Positions 40,401 through 53,569 of a stretch of 64,000 bases of DNA are shown here, piece after piece; positions within the stretch are counted from its first letter, which is position 1; each line of letters begins with the position of its first letter. The stretch spans positions 128,468 through 192,467 of the forward strand of contig VYZB01000728.1 in the NCBI GenBank assembly GCA_013397455.1, given 5' to 3'. The position numbers and the translations under genes are program-made. The DNA is from Crotophaga sulcirostris (Eukaryota > Chordata > Aves > Cuculiformes > Crotophagidae). The notes under the pieces are model-generated. The model was given only the letters and a program-made list of their open reading frames with translations. It searched no databases and was not told the DNA's origin.

Positions 40401-41160
40401 TGTGTAAAAAGAGTTGAACAGGACTAGGGTCACATGCCTTGGGGCAAATCTCTTCTAATATTTCTGTTACTGACATGGGCACAAAGAGGAAGGATGCACT
40501 AATGAAACTGGCTCCTGGCATGAAGTGATGAGGTCACTGTTGATATCCAGAAGTAAAATTTCTGCAGTAATGGAAATTAAATGAAATAACACAAACTTCA
40601 GGACACTTAGACATTGACTGGCTAGTCATCTGCATTTGTGTATGAAGAGTGATCTCACCAACACGGAACACCAGGGATGGAGAAGCCCTTAAATGTGCAG
40701 CTTCATTGCTGATGGCTGTAAGCGAATGACCTGATAACACAACAAAGGAGCCAAATGTGATCCTATGATGTGTTCGTCCTTTCTGTCCCAGGAAGGGAAA
40801 TATTAATGCCGGCCAGCATGCTGGCGAGATTAATCTGAGATAATTTGAGACATTTGGGAAGATTAACTCAGTCTGGAAGAGATGTGGGGAAGAGGTGCCA
40901 GTACGCTCAGAGCAATGGAGAGCCTATTTTACTAGAAAGGACGAAGGATACGCAGCCGTGCCACGATGTGGTGCCACATGGAGATGTCCTACCCACCATA
41001 AGCACCGGAGTCAATTTAGCTGTAGAAACAGCTCACACACCCTCCAGGCTTATCAGTCCTAATAAAAGCTGCATAATCTGCTAATGCTCTTACATTAACT
41101 TTGGTAGCTCCTGAAAAAAAAAACAAGATTCAGCATCTATTCTGTATTTGCTACAGAAGC
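37450..41160 (+). other. ARB2A: ARB2A downstream intron, AT-rich
   Basis: AT-rich intron, notably 37.9-38.6 kb. No exon, RNA gene or identifiable repeat. Open frames (largest 103 codons at 37445-37756, beginning inside the CR1 tail) have no recognisable domain. Confidence 0.5.
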
Positions 41161-41162
41161 AG

Positions 41163-41425
41163 AGTTGAGAAAAGCGTGGCTTGTTCAGCGTGGAGAAGGA
41201 AAGCTTAGAGGGATTGGTAGCGCTCTGCAAATACATCGGGAGAGTAAACAGCGGGGAGGGAGAACTGTGTAAGCCAAAGAACAATGTTGGCACAGGAACA
41301 AATGGATTAAAACTGGCCATGAATAAAATTAGGGTGGAATTAGGTTTCTCACCATTGGATGATGAAGGCGCGTTTGGGAACAGGAGGAGTGGGACAAAGC
41401 TGCTACCCAGCATGACCCACTCATG
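41163..41425 (+). repeat. Old CR1-like fragment, sense
   Basis: The text GTTCAGCGTGGAGAAGGAAA, then GCAAATACATCGGGAGAGTA, AACTGTGTAAGCCAAAGAAC and AATGGATTAAAACTGGCCAT follows the order of the 3' untranslated region of older CR1 subfamilies. It is strongly diverged, without the terminal repeat, so family and edges are approximate. Confidence 0.55.
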
Positions 41426-41879
41426 GCAAGAGTTATGTGAGTAACTCGCTGGGACCATTGGTTCTTGGTATGACCTAGAAGTCCATGTTCCAGTGAAAGC
41501 ATGTGCAGGTGTGTGTTTTCAGGCACAAGCAGCTGGATCTGGTTTGAATTCATTTTGCTGGAGTTGGCATCTATCTGACTCCAGGCTCACTCCATGGCTC
41601 GAGCACTTGGCCAAAACCAGATCAAGCCCCAAACAATGTTTGCAAACAACTTTTCTCCCCTCCTCATTTGTTTTTAGAAGTACTGGACTTATTTTTTGCT
41701 AATGTCTTCTGAAATGCACAAACTTCAAAAGCAACAGGGATCACATATCCCACAGTGAGGGGTTGCAACAGTAAGGAAATTAAAGGGTGGACTGAGCAAA
41801 AGATACTGATGCATCTTAGTATGTGTCACTACCTGCTGTATTGGTAGCAACTTCTTGAGCACATTTGGCTTTTATTGAT

Positions 41880-42273
41880 ATAGAATCACAGAATCATCGT
41901 ATGACTTGGACTGGAAGGGACCTTTACAGGTCATCCAGTCCAACACCCCTGCAGTAAGCCAGGACATCTTCAACCCGATTAGCTTGCTCAGAACCCTGTC
42001 CAACCTGACCTTGCATGTTTCCAGGGATGGGGCATCAACCACTTCTCTGGGCAACCTCTGCCAGTGTTTCACCACCCTCAGCATGGAAAATTTCTTCCTA
42101 AACTCTGGTCTAAACTTCTCTTTTAGTTTAAAACTGTTCTCAATTCTCCTATTGCTACAGACCATGCTAAAAGTTATTCCCCACCTTTCTTATAAGCCCC
42201 CTTTAAGTATTCGAAGGCCTCAATAAGGTCTCCTTGGAGTCTTCTCCAAGCTGAACAACACCAACTCTCTCAG
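41880..42273 (-). repeat. CR1 3' portion of an older subfamily, antisense
   Basis: Begins ATAGAATCACAGAATCATCG, then GGACTGGAAGGGACCTTTAC, TCATCCAGTCCAACACCCCT, GGGCAACCTCTGCCAGTGTT and, at the far end, GTCTTCTCCAAGCTGAACAA. It differs from the other copies in having 'cctgcagtaagccaggacatcttc' in place of 'ccatgggcagggacacctccc', which marks a distinct subfamily. Confidence 0.9.
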
Positions 42274-43699
42274 GTGTGTATGTCAATATATAAACGTATA
42301 TATATATGTTTATCTGTTGCCAATTCTAACACAGAAAAGATAGATAAACTTTTTTAGGCCATCCTCAGCCTAGATAAATAAGTTGGCAAGTGTGCACTGG
42401 CATCTGTTTCACTTGCTACCATCTATTATTGTTATCCATCTGCATTGTGGTAGCAAACACATAGTAGTGCCTTGTCCTGAAGATCTTGCAGTCCAGAAGG
42501 ATCATCTAACTGGAAGAGACAAAGGAGCAATGAACAATTACCAAGCAGTTCAGAGCAACATAGCTGCATGTCCTTTTTCATTTTTTGGTGTTTTAATTTA
42601 AATTCCACGTAGACATCCCATTCTTCAGTCCATCCCTAGTCTTCTCAGCCTTCCTGCTGGATAAGAGAAGAGAATGGCTGCAGTGGAAGTCTGAGCATTG
42701 GCCACTTCCAGAACTGGCTCATGTTTTGAATATCCATCCCTCCTCATTACCTTGTTCTAGAGAACTTGCTCGGCCTCATTACTTTTTGCTTCCTCTTAAT
42801 CGTTTACTAATGTAAAATACCATGCTTCACCCATCTCAGTCTGTGCTATAAGGCTAGCTGTACGTATGCCCCTTTCCCCCTTCTTCCAAAAGGAGAAGGA
42901 CGATGTTTCATGGACTAGAAAGATATGCTGAGTACTAATTGCCAGCACCACCCATCGTTACTTTACATCTCATTGGCCCGTTCATATTAATTTTCTGGTT
43001 TGACACCAAAGTTGCAATGCTAATTATAAAGTGAACGAAGAACTGGAGATGGGTAAAAGTTGAGGCAACTTGGAAACCCCATTACATGGAAATATGTGTA
43101 TCCTATGGGATTTGGAGGTCAAAGACATAGCACTTTCTTTGCAGAGATTTTCTAGAGTTACATCCTATCAATACTTGTATATTTTTATAATTTCTTTGTG
43201 TTGTTTTAAATCACATGCACGACACAGTGAACATTTATTTTTAGATTTAGGTCTTTCTGATCTTTCACAATTATTCTTGTACTTTCTTCCCCTAGTTCTT
43301 TTTTTTGCCTGTCTATACATAACTAGGCCTTCCTGGTTCTTTTTTCCTTTTTTCTTTGTATTCTTGTCTGAATTCAGTACTATTTGTCAACATTTCTCTG
43401 GTAGCATGCTGAGAACGGAACTCTGTATCTTAAGTGCAGTTACTATAGTTGTCTCAGGGTGAACTAGCACCTTTGTTCAGCTATGCAACATTTTGGTCAG
43501 TGCAGCCAATATGGTACTGGGTTATTGTTTTCCTAAAGTTTCTTTGAATCTGGTACTCCCTAACATTCATGCATCCCTCGGAGTACTTTGGTGGTCTCAA
43601 TTTCCCTTTTAACAGTGGTACTGAATGTAGTAGATGTTTTTCTCCCCGCCAATAATATTATCTCACATTCTTCTGAATTACAACTAGCAGCACTTTGGC

Positions 43700-44215
43700 C
43701 CCTGTTATGCAGGGTGACAAACTAGATTGTCATAAGGATCCCTTTTGTGCTACAGATCTATGAATCTTGGGAGCTCGTTTGGTATTTCTTTCATGCCTTA
43801 CTTCTCTTGGCAGTTTCTCCCGCTTTAATGTCACCTGCAAATTTAATTAATTCCAGATCATTAATGAAGATGTTAAATAAAACCATATTTGGCATCTATC
43901 CCTATATCTGACTGGAAACTTCCTTCTGGCTCAATAAATTCTTTTGTATTACTATCTTTTCCAGCATTGTTTCAACTGTTTTAAATTCTGTGAGACAGTG
44001 TACTGATCAGTCAGTTTATTTTTCATTTCAAATTCTAGCTGAAAAAAAAAAGCAAAAGCACAGGCACAGGACTGTGTTTGAAGAACATGTTTCTTGTCCT
44101 TTAAGTTGTGCAGATAAACTTGAGCCCTATGAAAACTGATGGGGCAATGCCTGTGTTAAACCATCTCCTTAAAATGTGTGAAGAACACTGTTGATCCTGA
44201 CACTGAACTCCAGCA
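43700..44215. repeat. Ancient CR1 relics, mixed orientation
   Basis: The piece at about 43715-43765 (ACAAACTAGATTGTCATAAG then ACAGATCTATGAATC) resembles a sense-oriented old CR1 terminus of the 'agactagatgatcataatgg' type. The piece at about 43830-43915 (AATTCCAGATCATTAATGAA then GATGTTAAATAAAACC) resembles an antisense CR1 internal region. Both are strongly decayed and the assignment rests on short word matches. Confidence 0.4.
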
Positions 44216-44372
44216 CTCAGGGCAACTGGTTTTTCTTAGTTTCTTGCCTAGCTATTAATTTCATTATTGGTTGCCCAAACTTCCCCGAAGTTACAAGTTG
44301 TCGTGCAAATATTCTGTCCTGAACCTCTGAAACTCTACCTGACATTGAACATCTTTACCTTCTCTCTGATGT

Positions 44373-44788
44373 AAGGCTGGAGCACCTCTGCTATGAGGAC
44401 AGGCTGAGAGAGTTGGGGTTGTTCAGCCTGGAGAAGAGAAGGCTCTGGTGAGACCTTAGAGCAGCCTCCAGTGTTGAAAGGGACTCCAGGAAAGCTGGGG
44501 AGGGGCTCTTGATCAGGAAATGCAAGGACAGGACAGGGGAAATGGTTTTCGACTGAAAGAGGGGAAAATGAGATGAGATCTTAGGAAGAAGTATTTTGTT
44601 GTGAGGGAAGGGAGGCCCTGACCCAGGTTGCCCAGAGCAATGGTGGCTGCCCCATCCCTGGAGGTGTTCAAGGCCAGGTTGGATGGGGCTTGGAGCCCCC
44701 TGATCCAGTGGGAGGTGTCCCTGCCCATGGCAGGAACTGGGTGATCTTTAAGATCCTTTCCGACCCAAACCATTTCATGATTATGTCA
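44373..44788 (+). repeat. CR1 3' portion, sense
   Basis: About 415 bp beginning AGGCTGGAGCACCTCTGCTA and GAGAGAGTTGGGGTTGTTCA, through CCAGAGCAATGGTGGCTGCC and CTGATCCAGTGGGAGGTGTC, to ATTTCATGATTATGTCAT. The early part matches the same region of the copy at 23800-24681 (AGCCTGGAGAAGAGAAGGCT in both), but a short piece after it is rearranged (TGGTGAGACCTTAGAGCAGC). Confidence 0.93.
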
Positions 44789-47700
44789 TCTCTTATTTAG
44801 CTCCCCAAAGTGAATTTCTGCCATGCTGGTGCATGTGCCATCGTGCTACATAAATAAGAAGTCCCATCTCCTGTTTTCCTGGGCAGACTCACTAGCTTCT
44901 CACCCCATCCAACTGGATCTTTGGACTTTTCCTTCTTAATCTTGTAAAATCTTCTATGAGTGCACATCTTCCTTTTTATTTTATTTAATCCACCTGTTTC
45001 TGGGTCATATCAGGAGGTGCGTCTTTTTGCTCAGGTATGCACCTTTCAGCTTTCCTCATCCTCTGCAGATGCCTTTTTTCTCACAGTAGTGCATCAGCAC
45101 AGGAAAAGGAAATTCTTAGAACATCACTTTATGCAAATGTGGTCATTGCATCTGTAAATGACCATGTGTTGGATTGACTGGAGGTTCAAACAACCTCAGT
45201 AGTGGGCTGTTTTCAATATGAAAAACTCATTTTATTTAACTTTGTAGTTTGTTACTTATCTCTTTAGATGGGTTTGAAGAGCAGCTTTATACTAAAATTT
45301 TACAACTATGACATCATCACAGACTCAAGAGATTGCAGTTCTCTTTGAATGTATATATGAACACTAATGAAGTTGAAAAGTAGGAGTTTTGTATTTGCTT
45401 ATACAGTGAAGGAAGTTAGAAAATCACACATATTATTCCCTGACAGGTTCTGTGGTGCTTTTAGATTATTTTATCTGAAATATCAGATTGCTTTCTGAGG
45501 GTTTTCTAATTAAAAAAAACATTAAAAAGGAAGTTGTCTCACTGTTGTTTCATACTTTTTTCCCATTGATGTGATATGATCTTACACTGATAAGACTACA
45601 CAAGTGTATTGTGTTACTGTTAATTTAAATGTTAATTATGGTGAAAAGTATATGTATGTCTTTTGTGTGGAACAGTAGAGATTTTATAAGACTTTAAGAC
45701 CCGGTTTAGTGGAGGAACTGCAAGTTAATAATATATTAGGCATTGCAAATCCAGGTGGAGTAAAAGGAATCCAAACATACTCTGGTGAAGGGAGCTCTAA
45801 AACTGCGGTGCTATAAGAAGACACTGGAATTTGCATTTTATCCTAGAACTTTCCTTTCTTTAATCTAGTGAAGGAAGACGTGTTACATAGCTCTTTCAGT
45901 ATATTAGTGGAGTATTTTAATATTAATAATAGCAAGACTACCAGTGTTTAAATGTTAAAATAATCCTGTTTAAGGGCTTTGCTTGAATGTGATATGAAGT
46001 AAAAATATGTAAGTGGATTTTGCACACGTATTCATTGAGAATATTGTGATTTTAACACTGCAGAACCGAGCTGAGATTTTAATGTAAAGTGTCAAAACGC
46101 GGGAGTAAAATTTCCTCATAAAAACATGAACAATAAATAGTTTAATTACCTATTTTTCTGTCTTTTCTGTTTTCCAAGGCAAATTAAATGTAATGGTGAA
46201 TCACAGTATCCTGCAGTATCAGGATACAAAGTGCATGAGTTTTTTACAAGCTTGATTAAGCCAAGACATTTGATTTACTTGTCGATATCTGGATTATATT
46301 TTGTCCTGAGGTGTCTCTAGCCATCTGACAGGAGTATTATACCTTTGTGTTATGAAGTTAGTAGCTGCTAGTGATCTTTAAAAGAGGAGTTTCTTCAGAG
46401 GAAAAGTTTTTGTGGGCTTTTTTGTTTGTTCCTTCCTCCTTCTCCTTTCTCTCCCCATCCCTTCCCCAAGAATAGATGATGAATAATGTTTTGGAAATGA
46501 TTCCCCACAAGTCTCTGCAGGAAAACTTGTTATTTTAGCAATTTTGATGCCATTACCAAGTAGTTGGTGAACCTCTATGGCCCTGTGGTTGTGAATATTG
46601 CTTTGTGCACCTCACCAAGTTTTATTCCAATTTGGAGTGCTTTCTGAGTATTAATGTTTCTGTTAGCTGCTTTGCTTAAGAGCCTTAGTATTTTCTGGAA
46701 TCCCGTTAAAACAGAATCTAAAACAGTCAAACATGCAAAAAAAATAGAATTACAATATTCTTTGGTAGAATAAATTTCAGTCAACAGAGTGATGATGATT
46801 ATGATGTTAGATTGCTGGTATTGTAGTTCTTCTAAATGAGAAACCTTTTATTTTTTTCCTATATCATCGAATACTTTAGTGAGTATGTTTAAAAAAACAA
46901 ATTCACAATAATGACACAAACCCCCATCTGCTCCCCTCATGGTCCCTGCCCTGGTAGGCACATAACTTCCAGTGATATACAAGGTGTTAAAGTACAGAGA
47001 TTATATTTTCCCATCCTTAAAAAAAAAAAAAAAAGCAGTTAATTTAACCCTCAGTAATCTCACTCTGCTCCTCTGCTATTGCTGTCTACAGCCCCAGCAG
47101 ATTTTTTTTTTCAAACCAGCTGTTGAAAATAACCTAGTTTAAAGAGTTCATGGCTGAACGTGAGGGATTCATCATTATATATTTACTGTCTGAGGCTGAT
47201 ATAGCTGTAAGGTTTTTCAGATGCCATTGATCTATTGCGCATGTTCCCTCCCCTGGTTGCAGGACGTGCTTCTATTTGCATAAGGCCCTGGGCAAGGTTC
47301 TTTCTTGCATTGATTGGCCTGTCCAAGGGAGCCTGATGTGCTCCTGCATTGATCACCCTGTCTTTTCTTGGAAGGCAGTGTTACGCCGAGTTCATCTCAA
47401 ACATTCTAGGGAGAAGGAGAAACTTTGCTGCAGATGTCTCAATTTTATTCAGATGTTCCTTTGAGTATAGGCCTGTCCTTTTTTTTTTTCAGGATAAGTA
47501 TTTCTTTTTTTATTAATTTGGATGTGTTTCCACAGTTATGGTCCAGTACTGAAAAGCTATGTTAAATAAAATCACCATTATGTACGCCACTCGTTCCATC
47601 CTGTGAGTTTTTTTTAAAAACAATGCCTATAGCTTCCAGCAAAAATCAAAACTACTCTCTCTTCAAAGAGTTGGCAATTATAAGTGGAGACTTAATCTAA

Positions 47701-50670
47701 GCCTCTGTGTGCTGGTGTCTTTTCTTAAATTAATATTGTCAGTTCATAACTTGCATGATTTGTACAAAATTTTCTTCAGTCTTGCAAAAATATTTTTAAA
47801 TGGTATCTTCGGAATAAAAGTGCAGATGGATGTTGACTTTTTGGAACTGTACTTCAAAATGAATTGCCCAGGTAAATGGCTGAGCTTACCAATGATTGAA
47901 CAGCTCTGAGTTGGTCAGAGAGGACAAATAACTCCTTACAATATGCTTGCAGTTACCAGTGTGGTGTCAGGGCTGGTTTTGGACACCCAGGTTTCGTGCC
48001 CAGGTTCTTGGTTCACCCCTGTAGGGGATGGAGCTTTTCAACATCTCCTGCAAGAACAGCCCATGTTCTGGAGTTCTGAAATCTGCTGCTGCAGTTTCTG
48101 AAAGCCACATATTTGCCTACGAGCCTAATTAGGGGAAAGATACCCTTTATTATAGGCCAACAAATGCATTTCTGTGGTCAGAAAATTATTTGACACGTGG
48201 ACATCCCTGTAGGTAGAGGTGAAATGCAGTTACACCCAAAGGATGGCTCATACCTGGTGAATAAACTGGCATGTGAACTTCACCAAGCGCGTGATAGTAC
48301 TGCTAGTTGTTGACAAAATGAGCTGTTGTGATGCATCCCTGTCCTACAGGGCACTGAGCATCACAGAGCTGTCCTTTCTTAATTTAAAAAAAATTTACAA
48401 TGGATATTTTTGTGGATGCTTTAGAATTTTCTTCAAAGGAAATAAGTATTCAGAGATATACAGCTGAGATCGTATTAACACTATTACATAAATTACGCAG
48501 TTTTTTTTTTTAATCACTTGGATTATAGTTTCATGTCTTTCACAGAAGCAATAATGTCTTGCATTGTACTGCGATACTTTGGCTTAGGGAACATATTCCT
48601 TTGGTCATTCAGTAAAACAAAACTTAGATAAGTATAATTCAGGTAGCGTATATGAAATTTCATCTTCATTATCATGCAAATGCAGTGAGAATGTAACATT
48701 TCCCAAGATGTCATTTGACTATTAGGATCTTTAGAAAATGGCCTCTCAAAGCCACAAAGCTAATATTCCAGAAGAAAGCTATATAATACCTAAAAATTGT
48801 CTATCCTTATTCTATATGAATAACAAATGTAATAGGACAGGCCATTATTAAAATCGCAAAAGAATGTGTTGACCTATTGGTACGGAGGGTTTTTTCTGAT
48901 TTTTGCATCCATGATGAATTCTGAGCTTTCCGCCGCGAAAAGGATCAACATGCAAATACAGATTTCAAAAATCTGCAGGGAAAAAAAAAAGTTGGATAGT
49001 AACTGCAAATCTGTTCTGTTTTGTTTCGATATATAAATGAAATCAGCGCATATTTATACCCATAACTATTTTGTTATACGTAGCGAAATCCTATGCAAAT
49101 GTTATATATATTCTGTGTCTGTATTGTGCACAGATTGTGCATCTGCAACACTTTTCGCTTATTTTGAGCTGTCTTTTGCTGATATTTGAGTCAATGAACA
49201 TAGAGGATGGGCACAGGCTATATATGAGCTAATCTCTTAAGTGGGGAGTGGAACTTGCTTTTAATACTGAAATAAAAGAAGAGTCTGAGTATCTCGTAGC
49301 AGCCCATTATCTGTGTCATTCAGTTGAAGAAAATGCTGGACTTGCTTATATGCATGAACTATGCAGAGCGACATGACCCGAAAAAATTGTGGTAGCAAAA
49401 GAGATCTTTTGCAAACAGCTTCAGTTTTGAAAAAGAGAGCATGAGAGATGATTGTTTATATGCAATTAAAATGAAGAAAAGAAATCTAATCTCTTACTTC
49501 AAGGTACAAATACTGTCTGGGGAAAAAAAAGTATTTGTAGCATGCATAGCACTGTGAGGTTAAACAAAGCGGGTGCCTTAGGAAAATGTGATGAAGGTGT
49601 TTATAGGTACTTCCAGACTCTCTGGTACACTCTGTGGGTACTGTGTAAATGAGATTTTTTCAGCAGTATTTTCAGCCCCAAATGATGCTCTGGATGTGTT
49701 GGAATAAGTGTTTTGAGTGGGGTTTAATAATTGCTTGATTGCTGGACATCTTCGACATCAGGAATACAAGTGAGTCCTTTTACTGGTAAGGACTGAGTAA
49801 AACAGAGCAGCACAACATAAAATCCCATATTTTTAAGTTTCTCTGTAAAATTTCTAACTTCCTCCGCAAAAAAATAGTGATATTTTTCAGATGCAGGGCT
49901 GATGTTTTCCAAATAAGTATATAAAGGATGAAAATCCAAAGCCTGCGGATATTTTAGTTTTTAGTTTTTAAAACCTTGGTATTTAGAGACTGGAAAAATT
50001 GCAGAGGGTGTCTGACATGTCACCTCTCCTGTGCCACTGAGACATTTTCATTTTACAAGCACGTTACTGAAGATAAGAGGTGGTTCTGTGTTGTTTTGCT
50101 AGGGAGATCTTTTCAAAGTCCAAGTCCTGTTAATGTTGCAGGTACCATGCAGCAACTAAAATTCTTTTCCGCTGCTCCATTCCCACCTAAATATTTTTAC
50201 TCTCCGTGCATACACGGTATCTGCCCTTCCTTCAAAAACTTTTGATGCTCTTACCGGCATTCTTCCATCACATGCAAGATACTATTCTGCATTTTTTTAA
50301 AGACATTCAAGTTTATTTATGCTTAATTTTTTTGGAGTTAAAATGGGGTGTTTAAACAACAAAGACTAGGTCGAGAACTCCTCAACACAAGTGCAGCTGC
50401 CTAAGCAGGGACTTGATAGAGCATCCCTGTCTCGTTCCTGAAATGCGGATTTATCTGTCATGTTCGGATTTTGAGGATAGGCTGCTCTGGGAGCGATACA
50501 GACTGCGTAGCACCAGGTTTAGAGAGGTCACCATTCCAACCCGACTTTATTGCCGAAAGGGTAATGGGTGGTGGTGTTTGTAAGAATAGTGCATAATAAA
50601 GACAAAACAATTAGACTCGTCCTGCTCTGCAGAGTCTCATGTTGCTTCCCACCGCCTTTCTTTCTCCAGG
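44789..50670 (+). other. ARB2A: ARB2A downstream intron, AT-rich
   Basis: About 5.9 kb of AT-rich intron with A runs at 47019-47034 and T runs near 47101 and 47479. No exon, RNA gene or repeat family was recognised. Short open frames have no domain content. Confidence 0.5.

Positions 50671-50700
<30 letters not shown>
50671..50700 (+). repeat. Uninterrupted 30-base A run
   Basis: Thirty consecutive A residues directly after TTTCTTTCTCCAGG. It is the longest homopolymer in the window. CR1 copies do not end in poly(A), so a retroposed tail would have to come from another source. No obvious gene remnant or flanking direct repeat was seen upstream. Length may vary between individuals or be uncertain in the assembly. 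Confidence 0.9.
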
Positions 50701-50701
<1 letters not shown>

Positions 50702-53430
50702 CAGTTGTCCTATTTAAGTAGAAGCTAAAGCTAAATCCTTATTTGGCTGGTCAAAAACTGATTTTTATTGCATGGCATGGAAAATAATGATGTAGGATAT
50801 TATTTGCATTGGTTTGGATTGCACTTCTTTTGTATGCGCTCAATCCATTTTTATATTTTTGCAGCATTCTGCTAAGTACAGTCTAAGTGAAGTTCTTTTA
50901 CTCTAATTGTGAAGCAAGTGCTATAGAAAAAAAGAAATTTGAAATTTCAATGCCACTATATTTGGTAGATCTGCATGAATCTGTGGAAAGGGACAGCAAG
51001 CCTATGGTTTGTAACTGCACGAAAGTAAAATTAGTTACATAATGCGCATTCCTCGAGATACCTTATTTTGAAAGAAAAAAAAATCTTTCTGCCTTCTGCT
51101 TCTCTCGTATGTACTAAAGTAACTTCTCACAGTTTAAACAAATATTTCTAAATCAGGTAGTTCAGGAGACGCATCCTGCAGGAAAAAGCACCCGCTTGCA
51201 CTCGGTAAGCCAAATGCATCCAGGCATATGCCACGGTGTGCTGTTGTGCACCTCTCCCTGCCCGTGCACATCTCCACACGCGATTACACGTAGCGCTTGT
51301 TGTTGGTAGGAAATTCTTATTAAGTTTTAGCTGGGTAATTTCTATAGCATCAAAGAGCCATTGATGCTGGTAATGCAGGAGGTGTGTTTCAGTCCTTCCC
51401 TGTTTCCCCCTGACCTCTCTCGCACATTGACACACTCCCCTTCAATCATCCCTCTTCCACCCAGCTGTATCCCAAGTGAAACTTTCCAGCCTGTCGGCAG
51501 CAAACACTCGCTGCACACCCTTCCACGGCAGCGTGCATCCCTCTCCTCCTTTTCCCGCTAAGCCAGCACACCCCAGCAAACAGCTCAAGCGCCTGGATCC
51601 CAAAAAAATCCTCCATCTTGATTTCATCCCTCCTCGCAATGCAGAGATGATGAGTAATTCCGAGTGGACGCCAGCCCTCGGGTCCCTCTTTCCTTCTGCT
51701 GGTGTCACTCACGCCACACATGCCCGTGCGGGGCCGCGCCTGATGCATGCGACCCCAAGTGAACAGCGCACACGGCCCCGAATTTGGGGTAAAAATAACA
51801 ATTGCTTTCCACTGCAAAATCAACTTTTGTCGGCCAGCCTAAAGTGTAACCCCGTGTCACATTTCCCGCAGTAGGTTGACATCCCCGGGCACGAGGGATC
51901 AAGCGGTGCTACGGCAAGCAACCTTGTCTTTTCTTCTCTTCCTTAAAATAGCTATTAGCATCCTTCTGCATGAAAGGGGAAAATAATAAAAACTTTCTTA
52001 ACCTCTGTGATACGTAACTGTGCTCCCACCTCCCGCCTCCTAAACCGGTTTTGTGCTGAGCTGAGCCATGCCAGGGTTTGGGATCGGTTCCCCATGCGGC
52101 AGCACCGTAAGTCTCCTGAAAATACATTTATTGATAATAGCCAGGGATGCAGCATCTGCTGTAAAATGCAGCTGAATTATTTCAGTTGCTGCTCCTAACT
52201 TTTTCCAGAATGATAAATTACTGCTAAAATCTGATGACAAAAACTTCCAAATCTATATTTTTTATGGCTATGTTCTCAAATTAACCCTAAATGTCTATTT
52301 GCCATTTAGAAATCTTAATGAATCGTATGCAATTAAAGTTTCATCGGCAATTGTACCCTAATAGTTATCATAAGGTGTCTAAATACGTATCTACTGTCAT
52401 CCTGAACACTGCGTTTCCAGCCATTTGTCTCTTAAAGTAATGCATATTCGCCGCCTTCACTTTAAACAGGAATCAATTTATAATGCACAGTGGAATCTTG
52501 TCATAAAAGCCTAATTATGTACGTTGCTTTTTTTAAAATGCAAGGATGGGAATAAACGTCTATTAATGCTTTACATGGAGAAAGACAGAATACAAACATC
52601 TTGCATTCTGAATATATTTATAAATAGTCACTCGCACTTTTTATAGAAATAGGAAGGGGCAGGCACCATCAGGCTTCCTTTTTTTTTTTTTACACTGTTA
52701 TAAGAATGGCTTATTTGACATATATGTCTTTTTGTAATGTTTCAGGTTTTTTCCATGCACCTGTAACTGGTGCCATCTTGTATCATTCTTTTATATCTTT
52801 TGTCTTTGTTTCCTTATTTTATTGCCTGTACTTCATGGAAGATGTGAATGCTAATGAACATATGACGTATACCATCATTGACAAGATGAACAGATAGCTT
52901 TCTCTCTTTGTCAAATGTTTATGCAGTAAAATGAAAAATTAAACAAACCTAGTGTGGCTCCGTTGTAATTTCAGCTGAAACAGAATGCATCCTGAAGTTT
53001 TATAGGATCCTTCTGTCAGAGAGAAATTTTTGAAAGTCATAAGGAACTATTTTTTTTATATCCAAAGAGTAAAGTTTGAGGTAATTTGCTAAAAGGCATA
53101 GAAGTTATATTACAAAATTGTTGATACTGGACCGTAATAAAGTCTAAATAGTGTTAACCCCCAATTAACAAAAAAAGGAGGGAAGATGTCAAAACATTCA
53201 TTACAGGTTTAATTATAATTTCTGATTGATTCAAAACCTTCTGACTGTGTTCTGGCCGCTCCAATTTAGCCATTCAGCCCATGCTGCCCGTATTGTGCAT
53301 TCAGCAGTTCCTATTAGACATCTTCACAGTGAGTGATTCTGCTGGGCTCGCTGACACCCGCTTTCATGCATGGCCTGCTGCTCCACAACGAAATGTTTTT
53401 CTGAGCTGCCTGCAACATTAAAGACATCTT
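50701..53430 (+). other. ARB2A: ARB2A downstream intron; mixed composition, candidate non-coding conserved stretch
   Basis: Composition rises to near-neutral GC at 51.2-52.1 kb, where long frames overlap on both strands (up to 132 codons) without recognisable domains. The stretch at 52200-52560 is repeat-free, AT-rich and dense in ATTA/TAAT-type homeodomain words. Conservation cannot be judged from one sequence. Confidence 0.4.
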
Positions 53431-53569
53431 GGCCGTGTCAGGCTTTGCGCGTGTGTGTGCGTGCACCAATACGTGTGTATGTACATGGACATAGAATAAG
53501 TGAATGCACGCATGCACGCACACACGCGGGTGCTGCGTGTAAGGATGCCACGCGTGCCACAGTGAAATG
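53431..53569 (+). repeat. Alternating purine-pyrimidine (GT/CA, CG-containing) tract
   Basis: Rich in GCGTGTGTGCGTGCAC, GCACGCATGCACGCACACAC and similar runs of alternating purine and pyrimidine. It leads into the tandem array that follows and may be its degenerate edge. Such runs with CG steps have Z-DNA potential. Confidence 0.65.

Noticed and set aside
51446..51874. Overlapping 125-132-codon frames on opposite strands
   Set aside because: Explained by locally higher GC content; no domain or splice support.
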